In this document: positions 34,698-46,597 of the stretch, in pieces
How the letters are laid out: every line of letters begins with the position of its first letter
Position numbering within the stretch: the stretch's first letter is position 1
Assembly (NCBI GenBank): GCA_963853835.1
Contig: OY970832.1
Location: 31,074,208-31,138,207, forward strand
Length of the DNA stretch: 64,000 nucleotides
Source: Calendula officinalis
Taxonomy: Eukaryota > Streptophyta > Magnoliopsida > Asterales > Asteraceae
Direction of reading: 5' to 3'
Position numbers and translations under genes: made by a program
Notes under the pieces: generated by a model
Told to the model about the DNA's origin: nothing
Database searches by the model: none
What the model saw: only the letters and a program-made list of their open reading frames with translations

Positions 34698-35519
34698 CTC
34701 AGATTTAGGATCAGTGAAAGCCATGAGAGCTTGATTTTGAGCATGTTCTTCAGCTTGAAAGCTCTAATCATATCCCTGACCTTCTTGTGATACAAGTGCA
34801 GTGGATTTTGATCTTTGATCTTTGTTGGGACATTCTCTGGCAAAGTGACCAAGGTTGCTGCAATTGTAACATTTGACTTTGGTTTTGTCAAATCCTGCTC
34901 TATCACCTTTGTTGAAGCTTAGGCTTGTTCTACCAGTACTTTTAAGAAACTTCTTTGTTCTGAGACTACGCATCGCCATCTGCCACTTGATATCCATCTC
35001 TTCAAAATCATCAGGGTTGACTTGTTCCAAATCTTCATTAATTAGTGTAGTGTGCACATGACTAGTGAAGAAGGATTCTCTTGCAATGTCCTCACTTTCT
35101 CGAGGTTTTCCTGACTTAGTGTCTTGAGGAGTACCCGCGGTAGAGAGAAAAGCAGCATTGTTTAAAGATATATTAGGATTCTTTTGACTTACCTCAGTTT
35201 CAAAGACCCTTAGATCATTGTAGAGTTAATCCAGTTCCTTTTCTTCAAGAGCATCTCTTTTTCTATATACAACAGTATACATAAACCATTCTTCTCCAAG
35301 AGTTCTTAGAAAATTTCTGTTGACATCATCTTGATACATCTGGACTCCAACTTGATTGAGTTCGCCAATGAGCTTATCGAATCTGTCAAAGACTTAAGTC
35401 AAAGACTCATTCTTTTGTCCTTTGAAGTTTTCAAACTCTTATTTCAGGACAGACTTCATGTTTCTTGTAGTGATCTTTTTTCCCGCAAACCTCTTCTCCA
35501 AGGCTTGCAAATCATACCT
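34698..35519 (-). pseudogene. gag: Element C Gag, central part with zinc knuckle
   Basis: The - strand frames include a copia gag segment and a CX2CX4HX4C zinc knuckle at about 34829-34871 (C-Y-N-C-S-N-L-G-H-F-A-R-E-C). Several stops are present. The segment begins at the element D junction; the gag sequence that should precede it, between here and 43347, is partly missing. Confidence 0.8.
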
Positions 35520-35521
35520 TA

Positions 35522-36311
35522 ATCATACCTTAATATGCTTAAGTTAGTCCACTGATGATGAACACAACGAGAAACCTTCTAGTTGGTTGATGCAATGATC
35601 TTGATCTTCAAGGACTTGAAGAACACGAAGAACGAAGAACACCAAGGTTGGTGTTCTAGGGTATTCGACCGAAACCAAGGAGAGGGAGGGGAGGGAATTC
35701 GTGGACTATGCAAGGGGTTTCTAGGGTTACCCTAAGCCCCTTATTTATAGATAAATAAGTTGCACTTTAGGTCCCTCTAGTTTAATTAAGATTAATTCTT
35801 AATTAAACTTTCCTTTTTACGTTTCCTTCCCTTATAGTTATACTATTATTTTATTATTGCACTTAACTATTAAATGTCTAGTATTAATACACGTTAATAT
35901 ATATTTCGGTATAATGCATATACACGAAATATATGCCTTGTACAAATACTTTTAATAATTAATTCTATAATAACCTTTATATAATTTACACAATAATATT
36001 ATCCAAATACTATATGATTTAATCACTTTAAATCATATTATGGATAATCAATAATTAACACATTGTATATTTACTCAACTAGTAAATGTAAAAATACTTG
36101 TATTAATTAGTTAGATAAACTAATCTAGTAATAAGTTGAACTTAACTTAATACTTAACTTGATTCATAAATGACTATTATGAATCATTCATCTTCCAAGT
36201 ATCATTACATATCTTACTCGTATTACATGCACTCATCAGTGTGACCCTTAAGTGTGTCGTAGGCATGGTTGTATCACCATAGGTTGACTAACTGTGCACA
36301 TAATTCCAACA
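35522..36311 (-). repeat. 3' LTR of element D, truncated (left)
   Basis: It matches the right LTR from about 42566 to 43346 and ends TTCCAACA at 36311. The counterpart of 42242-42565 is absent. The junction to element C has a repeated AATCATACCTTA, which suggests a deletion between short matches. The boundary at 35519-35525 is approximate. Confidence 0.82.
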
Positions 36312-38733
36312 GACTCCCACTTGTTCAAGTTCGTAACCTTAGCTTGATGACACGAGCTACAGTGGCACTCTAAATAGGCATGTAGGTAACCAACCCCATA
36401 GAAACAGCTTTGTAACCCAGGTATAGTTTTTGAGAAACTCTTTTAATAGCGTCGCCTAACACTCCGTCTTTACTTCTTGGGTAATGTGTTAGGTTCATCT
36501 CTTGTAGCACTATATTTGTGATAACGAATACGAGCATGGTAGAACTTATCAATTCCTGTATTCGAAATCATTTCTTGACTTCTTGATTTAAACTGTTATG
36601 ATAAACGACAAAAAACGAATCAGTTCGCTTTTTAGGCATGGCCATGCACTTGTCAGTTCTCATCATGTCAAGGGACCCTTAAATATCTCTCATAAAAAGG
36701 AGGTGCAATTACCATCTTGTTATATTTCGATTCGCAATACGACTTCCTATGTACCCAGTAAAGCCTCGTATGACAACCATGTTTCAGGTTTGTCTAAGAC
36801 GAACCAAAGTACATTAGTCATTGTATCATAAACCAAATACCTCAGGCTTAAGGACAATCCTAGTGAATAATACTTTTGAACTTTTCAACCACGAAGTATT
36901 ATCACAGTGGTCAATCCAATATTTGTCGAGCTCCAACGGAATATCAGTAACATTTGGTTTACACAAAAACTTGTGTAGCTATCTTCGAAGAACTTCGAAT
37001 ATACCACCAAATATTGCGATAACGTTAACGTCCAATCAAGGTTGCCATCAAGACGAGTTGTCACAGATTATATCTTTTGAATAAAATGGCCTTTATTCAT
37101 GGATATTCTTAAAATATACAAATTCTGAATAATAATGATACTAATTCATGTATTATTCCTAATTGGATATAGATACCAAATTATTACTGGATCATAACTT
37201 ATTCTTTGTGTTCGTGTTGATTACTTAATGACTCCTAATTGTAATTTTTATCACTAATTACAATTTAGTCATTCTATTAAACTAAAGACATAAGACGAGC
37301 ATTTTGTAAAATTCTATGACTTTTGTCTTTGCTAGATTTTGTTCATGCAACATTAGAGCATATTCTAGTCTTGCCTTTTTATATGATTCGGTAAACATAG
37401 GAGGATTGGAATTTAACTCCTTAGTTTCTTGAATCAATAAAACTTGCCTTGTAGCTAAATCTCTTTTAGCTACTTGATTTGTAGATACTTTTACTAGTTA
37501 AAGAAATATCCTTAAATGATTAACTTATTCACTGGTGTGTGAATATCCCATTAGATTTGCAATATTTAATCACAAGACTTGTGACCACTCTATTAGGCTT
37601 GCAATAGTATAATTAACGATCATTTATTATTTCACTTAACTCTTTGGCTAACGACTTGGTAATACCTTGTTGTTTAATGTCTTACTAACTTACTAAATTC
37701 ATTAATGCCTTTAATGAATTATGTTAGTCATAGCTCCCACTAAATTTTATGGAATTTAAGCATCAATTAAACTATCACTTTGGCCAAGTCAAGACTTTGA
37801 CCCTTTTAGTCAATGACTTGTAGTTTAATCCTTTAAGAATTTATTAATCAGTAAAGTCATCCTTTGGATTTGCGAATATCCAACATTCATGATTAGGGAA
37901 TTATGACTTTCATTGATTACTCTATCTAACAAGTATGAAACACTTGAGATAACACTTTCAATTTTTAAAAACTTTAGTATTCTTTTAAGAACTTTATTAA
38001 TGCCAAAGTCATTTCTTGGATTTCTTAGATATCCATTATTCCTATTAGGGAATTATGACTTGATTAAACACTGTATTAATTACAAGTATGAAACACTTGC
38101 GTTTAATACCTTTAGTTCTTAAATACATTAATATAGTTTGACCCTTTTAAGAGTTTATTCAATGTCTAAGTCATTCTTTGGATTTTACGAATATCCAACA
38201 TTCCTTGTTAGGGAAGTATGACTTTATTACATTCTTTATCACAAGTATGAAACACTTGTAATAATACTCTTAAAGTCAACCTTGATTATATCCAATATAA
38301 TCATACTATATTAATACTAATACTTTAAAACGTACGATCAAAAGTAATGAATATTACTAAAGATATTTTAACTAAGTTCAATAACTTTGAACCTCATGCT
38401 TCCATAAAACTCTTAAACACTTGTATTTAGAAAAACTTTCTAATTACTAGTATCTAAGTAATTGAGATTTTATGATATTATCATTCATACAACAATCAAA
38501 CAAATATAAATCATGAGATGCCAAAAAAAAACTTGACTTACAATCTAGTCATAAAACTTGACTAGTGCAATTATCACACATGCACACACAATATAATTCA
38601 ACCATGGACTCGAATTGATAAAACCAAAAAAACTTGTTTTAACATAAAATAAAAAATTATCCAACAATAAAATGAAATTCTTTTGCTGAATCCATAAAAT
38701 ACTGAATTATAAAAAAACTTGGTGCTCGTGGAA
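36312..38733 (-). other. Element D non-coding region downstream of gag
   Basis: This AT-rich region has no coding frame. At about 37854, 38007 and 38170 three degenerate tandem units of 150-165 bp repeat, each carrying an AGTCATT-TTTGGATTT motif, then TTAGGGAATTATGACTT and later AAGTATGAAACACTTG. Confidence 0.65.
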
Positions 38734-39729
38734 TCACCATCTCACGCTGGTCACCTTCACTTTCCATCGCCTCCTGCAATAAGCGATTGCAAAAGTTAGA
38801 TTACTAGTAATGTACTTTACAAGTATCTTAAATTGAATAAGAAGTGTAGTTGTGTTACCCGAGGAACTTGCAATTCCTCCACCACTGGCACCCTTTGGAC
38901 AATTTCTTTTCCAATGCGTAGCCACCCCACACTTGAAGCACTGATTCTCGGTCCTCGGTGTTTTAGGCTTCACCTTCTTGACCTTTTATTTGACACCTTT
39001 ACCATTTGGCACTCCTTGGTTGGTATTGGTTTTACCCTTTCCCTTACCACCATGCCTTTTTCTCTTCTTGCCACCGCCACTGCCATTACCGAGAAAATCC
39101 TTAGATTTAGTCCCCAAACTCAATCTAGCTGTCTTGAGCATTGAATGTAGCTCAGCAATGGATTTCTCCATATTATGCATAATGTAGTTGACTACAAAAG
39201 GCTTGTAGTCATCAGACAACAAATTGAGTATAATGTCCGTTGCCATCTGCAACGGTATGGGGTGATCGAGTCTAGCAAGGTGATCCATGTGCCCTTTCAT
39301 TTTCATGACATGGGCACTCACCGGTGTTCCTTTGACCATCTTGCATGAGTTGAAAGGACGACTGATGTCAATCCTCTCAGTGTGAGCTTGCTCTTGAAAT
39401 GAATCCCTTAGTTGCTGGATCATCTCAAATGCTGGAACATCCATAAGTCATGCTTGTAAATCTGGACTCATGGTTGCGAGCATTAAACAGCTCACATCGA
39501 GCGCATCACTAACATGCTTATCATAAGCTTGCCTTGCTTCAGCTCTAGCATTCGTGGCAGGGACATTCGGCATAGCTCTCTCCAAGACATACCACTCTCT
39601 CTCATGCCTGAGCACAATGTGAAGATTGCGCTCCCGGTTGAGAAAGTTTGACCCAGTCAACTTGTTCTTTTCTAGGATTGAGCGTAGCGAGAGATTGTTG
39701 GTACTTGTCGTTGTGGTTGTTGCTGCCAT
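38734..39729 (-). pseudogene. gag: Element D Gag (UBN2-type) with zinc knuckle, two stops
   Basis: One - strand frame starts at ATG 39729 and is interrupted only by stops at 39448-39450 and 38986-38988. Residues 13-70 carry the copia gag N-terminus (L-R-S-I-L-E-K-N-K-L-T-G-S-N-F). The middle is the UBN2-like domain, then a basic linker and a CX2CX4HX4C zinc knuckle (C-F-K-C-G-V-A-T-H-W-K-R-N-C). The protease that normally follows is absent; after S-S-S-G-N the frame enters unrelated sequence. Gag forms the particle and binds RNA. Confidence 0.87.
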
Positions 39730-42229
39730 CTACAAATCAAACCCAGTTTAATTAGTAATCATCAATAAACATCTCTAAAATATATTATAAACCCATAATT
39801 AATATTTAAGGCCTAGGATCCATATATCACATTCTCGCCGCAAGGTTTGGGCACTTCCTGACGACACATGTTGTTTCTGGTAGGTAACATCTTTACCAAC
39901 CGCACCAAGACTTGATACGATTCCTAGGGTTCGTAGAATCTTTAGAATTTTAATTTATTACAATTTTGTACAATCCAATTGCACATATCTAATTGCAATA
40001 AAGTCTAGTATATTTATTCTACTCAAGTATTTTTTGGGCCGGGACTCCCGATTATTACCAAAGTAGATCAGACCATCTAAGACAGTGTGATGCTCTGCGC
40101 CGGGTCTCCCGATTATCATAGAACCCTATGCACCCTAACACTCGCAATGATTTGGATCCATATCTAAGGTTCTTTCTCCTTACAATATGAATACCGTTTA
40201 ACAAGTGAGGTGTTCCATTAGGTAGATAGTACTTAGATCTAAGATTTTCTTGTGTTTGTTTAAGTCTTAAACTAAACTTAAACCTTATTCCAATCTTAAT
40301 CCTTTAAAATGTGTGACTTGTATAAGACACATTTTTAAATCTTAAGAACTTTTTTCTTTAAAACTTATAGTTTCAAAAAGTTTGCGCGCTTTATATGTAT
40401 ACCTAAAACGAGGTGTACAAAACGTTTTACTAGGTTTTGTGAAAACCTTTTTTTAATAAAACTTGCTCGTTTTATTTACTTGAAAAACTTTGAACCTTAT
40501 GTTAAACTTTAAAATGTGAATTTTAATTCCTTTATGATTCATGAACTTGAATTATAATACTAGTTTAACACACCATGTTTTTCACTTGTTTAATAATAAA
40601 ATTAAACACTTATTTTAGTTTATTAGATTCGACCAAAACTTATGTCTTAGCGACATATTTATAAATTTTGTGATTTTCTTGTGTAGCTCCCACGAGCTCC
40701 AATAACCATGTTGGAACTTTAGCAAACACAATGACTGGTTTATACTTGGTGAAAGTAATAAACTTATTATATGAAGACTTATATTTAATAATTCTAGTTT
40801 GTTTAAACCTTTATTATATTTAACTCAAACTAGTTAAATATAGGTTTTAAATTTCCTATGTTATTAAATCCTTGATCTTTAATCTAGTATTTTACTTTAC
40901 TTGTAAAATACTTTATATTATACTTGTATAATATACTAGCTATAATTGCTTACAACTTTATACATACACCTTATAACAACAATATATAACTTTGTATATT
41001 TCTAGTTTACAATATAATCTCAACTTGTACAATTTCTAGTCATAATGAAATTATAACTTTGTACTTTCTAGTTTTGATTATATAACAACTTATATAATAA
41101 CTAGTTATATTATAACCTTTAAGATCAAAATAACATTTCTTTTTAATGTTCCATTTAATCTTGTATTTAACATATATAATTTATTACTTCAAAAACTTAT
41201 AACATTCGATTAAGAATATTACACCTAATTTATACATATGTATTTTAACTTGATCTAATTAAAATACGTATAAATTATTTTATCTTTTAAAATTGTATCT
41301 TCTTTTAAATATTTTAAAAATCTCGAAAATTATATATTAATATAAATACATCTTGTTAATTTTAAAACATAAAAATTAACACTTCCTTTTAGTCCCTTAT
41401 TAATTTTAATTAATCAAACCCTAATCTTGTTCTTGATCAATCAAAACTAGGTTTTAACTTTCTTGATCAAAAACATTATTTATTAAAAGATTAATCCTAA
41501 TCAATTCTATCTAAAAAATAATCGTTGTTTAAATTCTAGGATAGATTATAACCTGTAATAAATTTATTTAAACTTTTTAATTCAAACCCTTTAGACAAAG
41601 ACTTTGTCTAGATTTCTAGGTTTAAAGAACTAGTTATCATAAATCTGCTAAAACAATAATTAAACCTATTAAACATGAACTTGTTTAATTATACTAGGTT
41701 TTAGATTATGTTTTTAATTAATCTTTTTAACTAATTAAACTAAAATAGTTTAATGTTCTTGGTCCTAGGGTTCTTTAGGGTTTCGAAAATCTTTAAGCCT
41801 AAGAAACTTTTTCACCAATTAAACTAAACTAGTTTAACATACTTGGTGTCCAAGTTTCCTCCTAGATTTCGAAATCAAAAGGTAATAAGAAAGAATCCTT
41901 TTGACCAATTAAACAAATCTAGTTTAACGTACTTGATCCTAGGGTTCCTTGCTTGATCACGAAAATCATGGGGAAAAAGGAAAGAATCCTTTTGACCAAT
42001 TAAACAAATCTAGTTTAAAATTCTTGGTCCTAGGGTTCTTTCTTGATCACGAAAATTCTAGGGTTAGAATCCTTTTGACCAATTAAACTAAACTAGTTTA
42101 ATGTTCTTGGTCCTAGGGTTCTTACCCTCTTTTTCGAAAAACACAAGGAAGAAAAAGAAATTGGAACAAAAAAACTTTAAAATTAAACAAACAAACTTTG
42201 TTAATCTTGTTTAGATTTCTAAACCAACG
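39730..42229 (-). other. Element D long 5' leader with tandem repeats
   Basis: About 2.5 kb separates the primer site from the gag ATG. It has no coding frame. Between about 41740 and 42140, next to the primer site, at least four units of 83-91 bp repeat, marked by ACCAATTAAAC, CTAGTTTAA and TTGGTCCTAGGGTT. Long leaders of this type may contain packaging signals. Confidence 0.65.
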
Positions 42230-42240
42230 CTCTGATACCA
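42230..42240 (-). other. Primer binding site of element D
   Basis: The - strand carries TGGTATCAGAG directly inside the right LTR, matching initiator-Met tRNA. It fixes the element orientation as - strand. Confidence 0.85.
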
Positions 42241-42241
42241 C

Positions 42242-43346
42242 TGAAGGGTTTCATTGTAACTGATCAACCACTTGGGTCAACCTCCTAGTGTACTTGGTTC
42301 GACCATACTGACAAGAACATGACTCTTGTCGGTTAAACCAACTAACTAGTTTAATCCCTAAAGCGGAACTGAGATTAAACTTAATCCTTAAACCCTAAAG
42401 GATTGGGATGTTGGAAATCTTGACTAGATTAACAAGAAAGACACCTTGTACGAAAAACTCGAACACACACACACACACACCCTTGTGGTGTTCGACGGCC
42501 AACCAAGAACCCTAGGGTTTATGGTTTGGTCGTACATAGAGAAGAAGAGGGTAAAGGGTTTTCCAAATCATACCTTAATCAGCTTAAGTTAGTCCACTGA
42601 TGATGAATACAACGAGAATCCTTCTAGTTGGTTGATGCAATGATCTTGACCTTCAAGGACTTGAAGAACACGAAGAACACCAAGGTTGGTGTTCTAGGGT
42701 ATTCGGGCGAAACCAGGGAGAGGGAGGGGAGGGAATTCGTGGACTATGCAAGGGGTTTCTAGGGTTACCCTAAGCCCCTTATTTATAGATAAATAAGTTG
42801 CGCTTTAGGTCCCTCTAGTTTAATTAAGATGATTTCTTAATTAAACTTTCCTATTTACGTTTCCTTCCCTTATAGTTTTACTATTCTTTTATTATTGCAC
42901 TTAACTATTAAATGTCTAGTATTAATACACTTTAATATATATTTCGGTATAATGCATATACACGAAATATATGCCTTATATAAATACTTTTAATAATTAA
43001 TTATATAATAACCTTTATATAATTTACACAATAATATTACCCAAACACTATATGATTTAATCACTTTAAATCATATTATGGATAATCTATAATTAACACA
43101 TTGTAAATTTACTGAACTAGTAAATGTACAAATAGTATTAATTAGTTAGATAAACTAATCTAGTAATAAATTGAACTTAACTTAATACTTTACTTGATTC
43201 ATAAATGACTATTATAAATCATTCCTCTTCCAAGTATCATTACATATCTTACTCGTATAACATGCACTCACCGGTGTTACCCTTAAGTGTTTCGTAGGTA
43301 TGGATGTATCACCATAGGTTGACTAACTATGCACATAATTCCAACA
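42242..43346 (-). repeat. 5' LTR of element D (right, 1105 bp)
   Basis: In + orientation it begins TGAAGGGTTTC and ends TTCCAACA. A short (AC)n run lies at about 42463-42481. The part from 42566 on is shared with the left LTR. Confidence 0.88.
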
Positions 43347-43595
43347 TAATGTGCTTAGAGTTTTCAATTCAATTCCTTTGTCTTTTATTTTTTTGTCAGA
43401 TTTGACTTTATCAGCTTCAGTTGAAGTACTAGTTATAACTGTTGGAATGGTTTTGTTACCTTCCAACACAACTTCCCACATGGAATGGTCAGTACTAAGC
43501 ATATATTGCTTAATTCTGTTTTTCCACATACAAGAGTTGTTGGGAGTGAGAATTGGAATTTTATTGGCTTGAGTGCTTTCATTGCTATCAGACAT
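43347..43595 (-). pseudogene. gag: Element C Gag N-terminus
   Basis: The - strand frame starts at about 43595 (M-S-D-S-N-E-S), 72 bp inside the primer site, and runs to the element D junction at 43347. It contains the gag N-terminal motif N-S-C-M-W-K-N-R-I-K-Q-Y. The remainder of gag resumes at 35519 after element D with part of the domain lost. Confidence 0.75.
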
Positions 43596-43666
43596 GATGA
43601 ACAACGTGATTTTGAATGTATTGAATAACTTTTTGTAATTCTTGATTCGTAGATCTAGAGTACAAA

Positions 43667-43678
43667 GCTCTGATACCA
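43667..43678 (-). other. Primer binding site of element C
   Basis: The - strand carries TGGTATCAGAGC two bases inside the right LTR, a perfect match to the initiator-Met tRNA primer. Confidence 0.88.
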
Positions 43679-43680
43679 CT

Positions 43681-44183
43681 TGTCAGGATCGAATTACACG
43701 ATATTGTTATTGAAACACATATTTACTCACAATGAGAAGTTACAGCGGATTAACACAATTGTGATTGACAAGAATTATATAATAAACTACAAATAATTAT
43801 ATGAATAATAAGAACACAGAATTATCACAAAAAGCTTCAATGTATATTAATTGACCGAATACAATACACACGTACGTTTACAATTCGTAAGGAACCTATT
43901 TAAAATAGTCCTTGAAGCCTAAAACATTACCCTAGTTATTCTAGGATACTATTACAATACAATTACAAAAGTTACGAACTTCTAAACAAACTTCCTAAGA
44001 TCTCGGACTAGATATACTCTGTAAATAGCCCGATCAGTAGTTGCATCGTCAGTATCAACTCCTTAACAGCAATAAGTAGTTGATCAATAGTAACTCATAT
44101 ACCAACATTATCCTTTTCATCAGTATCAAACATGATATCAGTAGTAAATCAACAACCAGTACTAACTCTGATATATCCCAACA
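43681..44183 (-). repeat. 5' LTR of element C (right, 503 bp)
   Basis: In + orientation it starts TGTCAGGATC and ends CCCAACA. TCTTT at 44184-44188 follows, identical to 14291-14295. Confidence 0.92.
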
Positions 44184-44897
44184 TCTTTAATCATAATTAA
44201 ACTGTTTTGACGGGTTTTTATCTCTGGAGAAGAGACTGATGAAGTTTCTGCTTTTCCCTCAATTTTCTCCACGATATTCTTGAGATACAGGGATTGATTC
44301 TGCTCGATTCGCTTCACATCACTTCTCCATTTTTTAATACTATTTTTAACTGATTTTAACTTCAACATAAAGGCCATCATATGTGATGTATTTGGCCTTA
44401 AGTTTACCTCGGCCCACACCTTATTAACATTAGACACCGGATTTTTATCTCCAAGCCAAGAGTTGTAGAATTTGAAATATGATGGACCCGAGTCTTCCAA
44501 CTCAGATCTGAGCAAAAGTGGGCTGTGATCGGAGTGCAATTTTGGGAGGATCTCTACTGCAGGATCAGGCCAATGACTGAAAATTTTATGAGTTACAAAA
44601 AACCAATCAATCTTGCTAAACTTACGGCCATCGGGACTCATTCTTTGAAAACCATCAACCACCGCTTTTAATTTCCACCAACTATGCCTCATGAATGAAA
44701 TCATTAAACAAAGATGCACTATTAAAGGAGATATTAGTGCCTTTTCGATCTTCTCTGTTTAAAAACTTCGTTGAAGTCACCAAAAACTGCCCAAACTACA
44801 TCCTGGTTTGATTTAATAATGTTGGCAATTGAACTCCATCGACTCTTTTTTTTATTGATCTCTTGTGGCGCATATTTATTAATGAACCCACATAAGA
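44184..44897 (-). pseudogene. LINE ORF2 endonuclease domain (C-terminal two thirds)
   Basis: The - strand gives an apurinic-type endonuclease of plant LINEs. N-K-Y-A-P-Q is near 44860, G-D-F-N-E-V near 44770 (a frameshift lies close by), then K-I-D-W-F-F and the L-H-S-D-H-S-P-L motif near 44525. The frame continues across element C into the RT piece at 14290. The endonuclease nicks target DNA to prime reverse transcription. Its first 105 or so residues are missing at the element E junction. Confidence 0.88.
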
Positions 44898-45005
44898 TAT
44901 AACGACCCGAAATTTTGAATCGAATAAATTATGGAAAAATATGATAAATAAGGATAAATCATTTAAAAGACGGGGGAAGTGGTTTCGTGTCATTTGGACA
45001 CCGAT

Positions 45006-45515
45006 TGTTAAGGGAAAAAGCCTTACCCCTTTGGATCTTAAGATAACAAAACAATCTAGACTAGCTTAGATTAATATGTAGAACAAAATAGCTAAGTTTA
45101 GGTCTGATACTGAGTGGTCAGTATTGGAACTCAGTATCAGAGCTCAGTATCAGATAGTGATACTGAGTACAAGGACTGAGTAGAAGGACTGAGTAAACAT
45201 TTCCATGTTTACTTTGCCAGATCGAATCCCTTTGATCTCGGCTACTTTCCTTACTCTAGTCCTTGCATTTCTCCTTGCCTAACTTGTAAGATCTCTATAA
45301 CATTATAAATAGAGATCATTTGGCAGGGGAGTATTCACCAATTCACTTTACACTTTCATATCTTTTGTAATTGATCAGTGGTCTTGTTATTCCGCAACAA
45401 GCCACACTTAGTGGAATTATACATTTGACTCATATCTTGTTCTTATACAATATTTGTCTTAAGTTATAATTATCCAATCAATTAACCATCTAAACCAGGG
45501 CGTTGTGACCTAACA
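45006..45515 (+). repeat. 5' LTR of element H (510 bp)
   Basis: TGTTAAGGG to CCTAACA, TATAAATA at 45304-45311. It carries the GATACTGAGT repeats as in A. The primer site TGGTATCAGAGC is at 45518-45529. Confidence 0.94.
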
Positions 45516-45612
45516 ATTGGTATCAGAGCAGGCTAAATAAACTCTTATTAGTCGATCTATAACCCTGGCAACCATTCCTTATACTTACCCTTCAAATACT
45601 CCAAAATCAAAA

Positions 45613-45724
45613 ATGTCTACCATTGTTGCCCCAATTATGTCTGGAAAGGGAGTACCCATCTTTGATGGTAAAGACTTCCCTCAATGGAAGCTAAAAGCCC
45701 AGTGGTATCTTGAATCCATTCATC
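45613..45724 (+). pseudogene. gag: Element H Gag N-terminal fragment
   Basis: An ATG at 45613 starts the same Gag N-terminus as in B (F-D-G-K-D-F, Q-W-K-L-K-A-Q-W-Y-L-E-S-I-H). It ends at 45724, where the sequence switches to the opposite strand. Confidence 0.85.
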
Positions 45725-46597
45725 AGTATGCAATCTTGTCATTCTGGTCAGTCTCAGAAGACTTGGAATGACAATTTGCAGCAATATGTCCAGGCTTACC
45801 ACACCTATAGCAAAGACCTGATCTTGGGTCAGTATTAGAAGAGCTAACACCAAGCCTCTTCTTTTTCAACTGATCCAGCTTCATAGACATAAGAGCCATT
45901 TGAGTTTCAAGCTCTTCTGCCTCAGCATCGGCAAGATCAACTACTGGTTCTTTAGGCTCAGTCACAGTATATACTTGTTGCACAATAAGAGCCATGCTAT
46001 TTGAAGATTGGTCAGTTTTCTTCCAGTAATCAGTCTTGCAGCAGTATTCTCTTCATGGTTCAACATTAGGCCATACAGAGTTTGAAGAGTGTATGACTCA
46101 ATGTTGTTAGCAGCCTTGACAGAGTTTGACATGTCAAGAAATTGTTGAGCAAGACTCTCCAGGAACTTTTGAACAAGTTCCCCTTCCTCTTTTACAATGC
46201 CAACACTAATTAAACCATGAACAACAGTGTTAAACTTGTTGAGAGAGAGGTGATGTCTTCATTTGGATTTGAGAAGAAGTTATCATACTTTCTTCTCATG
46301 TTGCTCTTTCTTTGCAACTTCACCTTTGGTGTGCCTTCATAGGTGACTGATAGGCTATCCCACATAGCCTTAGCTGTTGGTAATTCCATGATTGAATTAA
46401 GAATTTCTTTGGTAACAGCATTACCAATCACCCCTTTAGCTCTGGAGTCTAAAGCATACAACTGACGGTCAGTATCAGTCCAGTTGTGCTTTAGTTTAGG
46501 TACAGTTCTTGTGCTCTCAGGAGCATTATCAGTAGCAGCAACGAGTTCCACAGTTTGTGGGATAATAGGACCATCATATAGCACAGTGAGCATTTCA
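45725..46597 (-). pseudogene. gag: Element H inverted gag segment with zinc knuckle
   Basis: On the - strand it begins at 46597 exactly where the + strand gag fragment left off at 45724, and reads through the gag domain (46210-46593) and the first zinc knuckle (C-Y-R-C-G-K-P-G-H, near 45790-45830) to 45725. Re-inverting it would restore continuity with the N-terminal fragment. The frame is broken between the two - strand pieces. It retains the V-Q-K-F region that B has lost. Confidence 0.88.

Larger units (their letters stand above)
35519..43346 (-). mobile_element. Element D: gag-only, non-autonomous copia-type retrotransposon
   Basis: The right LTR (42242-43346), primer site on the - strand, a single gag gene, polypurine tract (- strand AAGTGGGAGTC at about 36312-36322) and a shortened left LTR define the element. 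No protease, integrase or RT is seen in the 6 kb interior. Non-coding DNA of about 2.4 kb lies on each side of gag. Such gag-bearing, pol-less elements (TR-GAG type) must use enzymes from other elements. It interrupts gag of element C. The left end has lost about 300 bp of LTR and adjacent C sequence, so no target duplication is visible. Confidence 0.85.
14296..44183 (-). mobile_element. Element C: Sirevirus-type copia retrotransposon, host of nested B and D
   Basis: The LTRs at 14296-14838 and 43681-44183 are flanked by TCTTT. On the - strand the order is 5' LTR, primer site, gag, pol, third gene, polypurine tract, 3' LTR. Element D is inserted in gag and element B in the third gene, so about 19 kb of the span is not C itself. 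C is more distant from A/B/H: its LTRs lack the GATACTGAGT motif and instead repeat CAGTAGTAAC-like units. Its coding parts have many stops and frameshifts. The LTRs differ by an indel of about 40 bp plus substitutions. It is older than its two passengers. Confidence 0.93.

Noticed and set aside
42463..42481. (AC)n run in the right LTR of element D as a regulatory element
   Set aside because: It is a short microsatellite, and the matching part is missing from the left LTR, so nothing can be compared.
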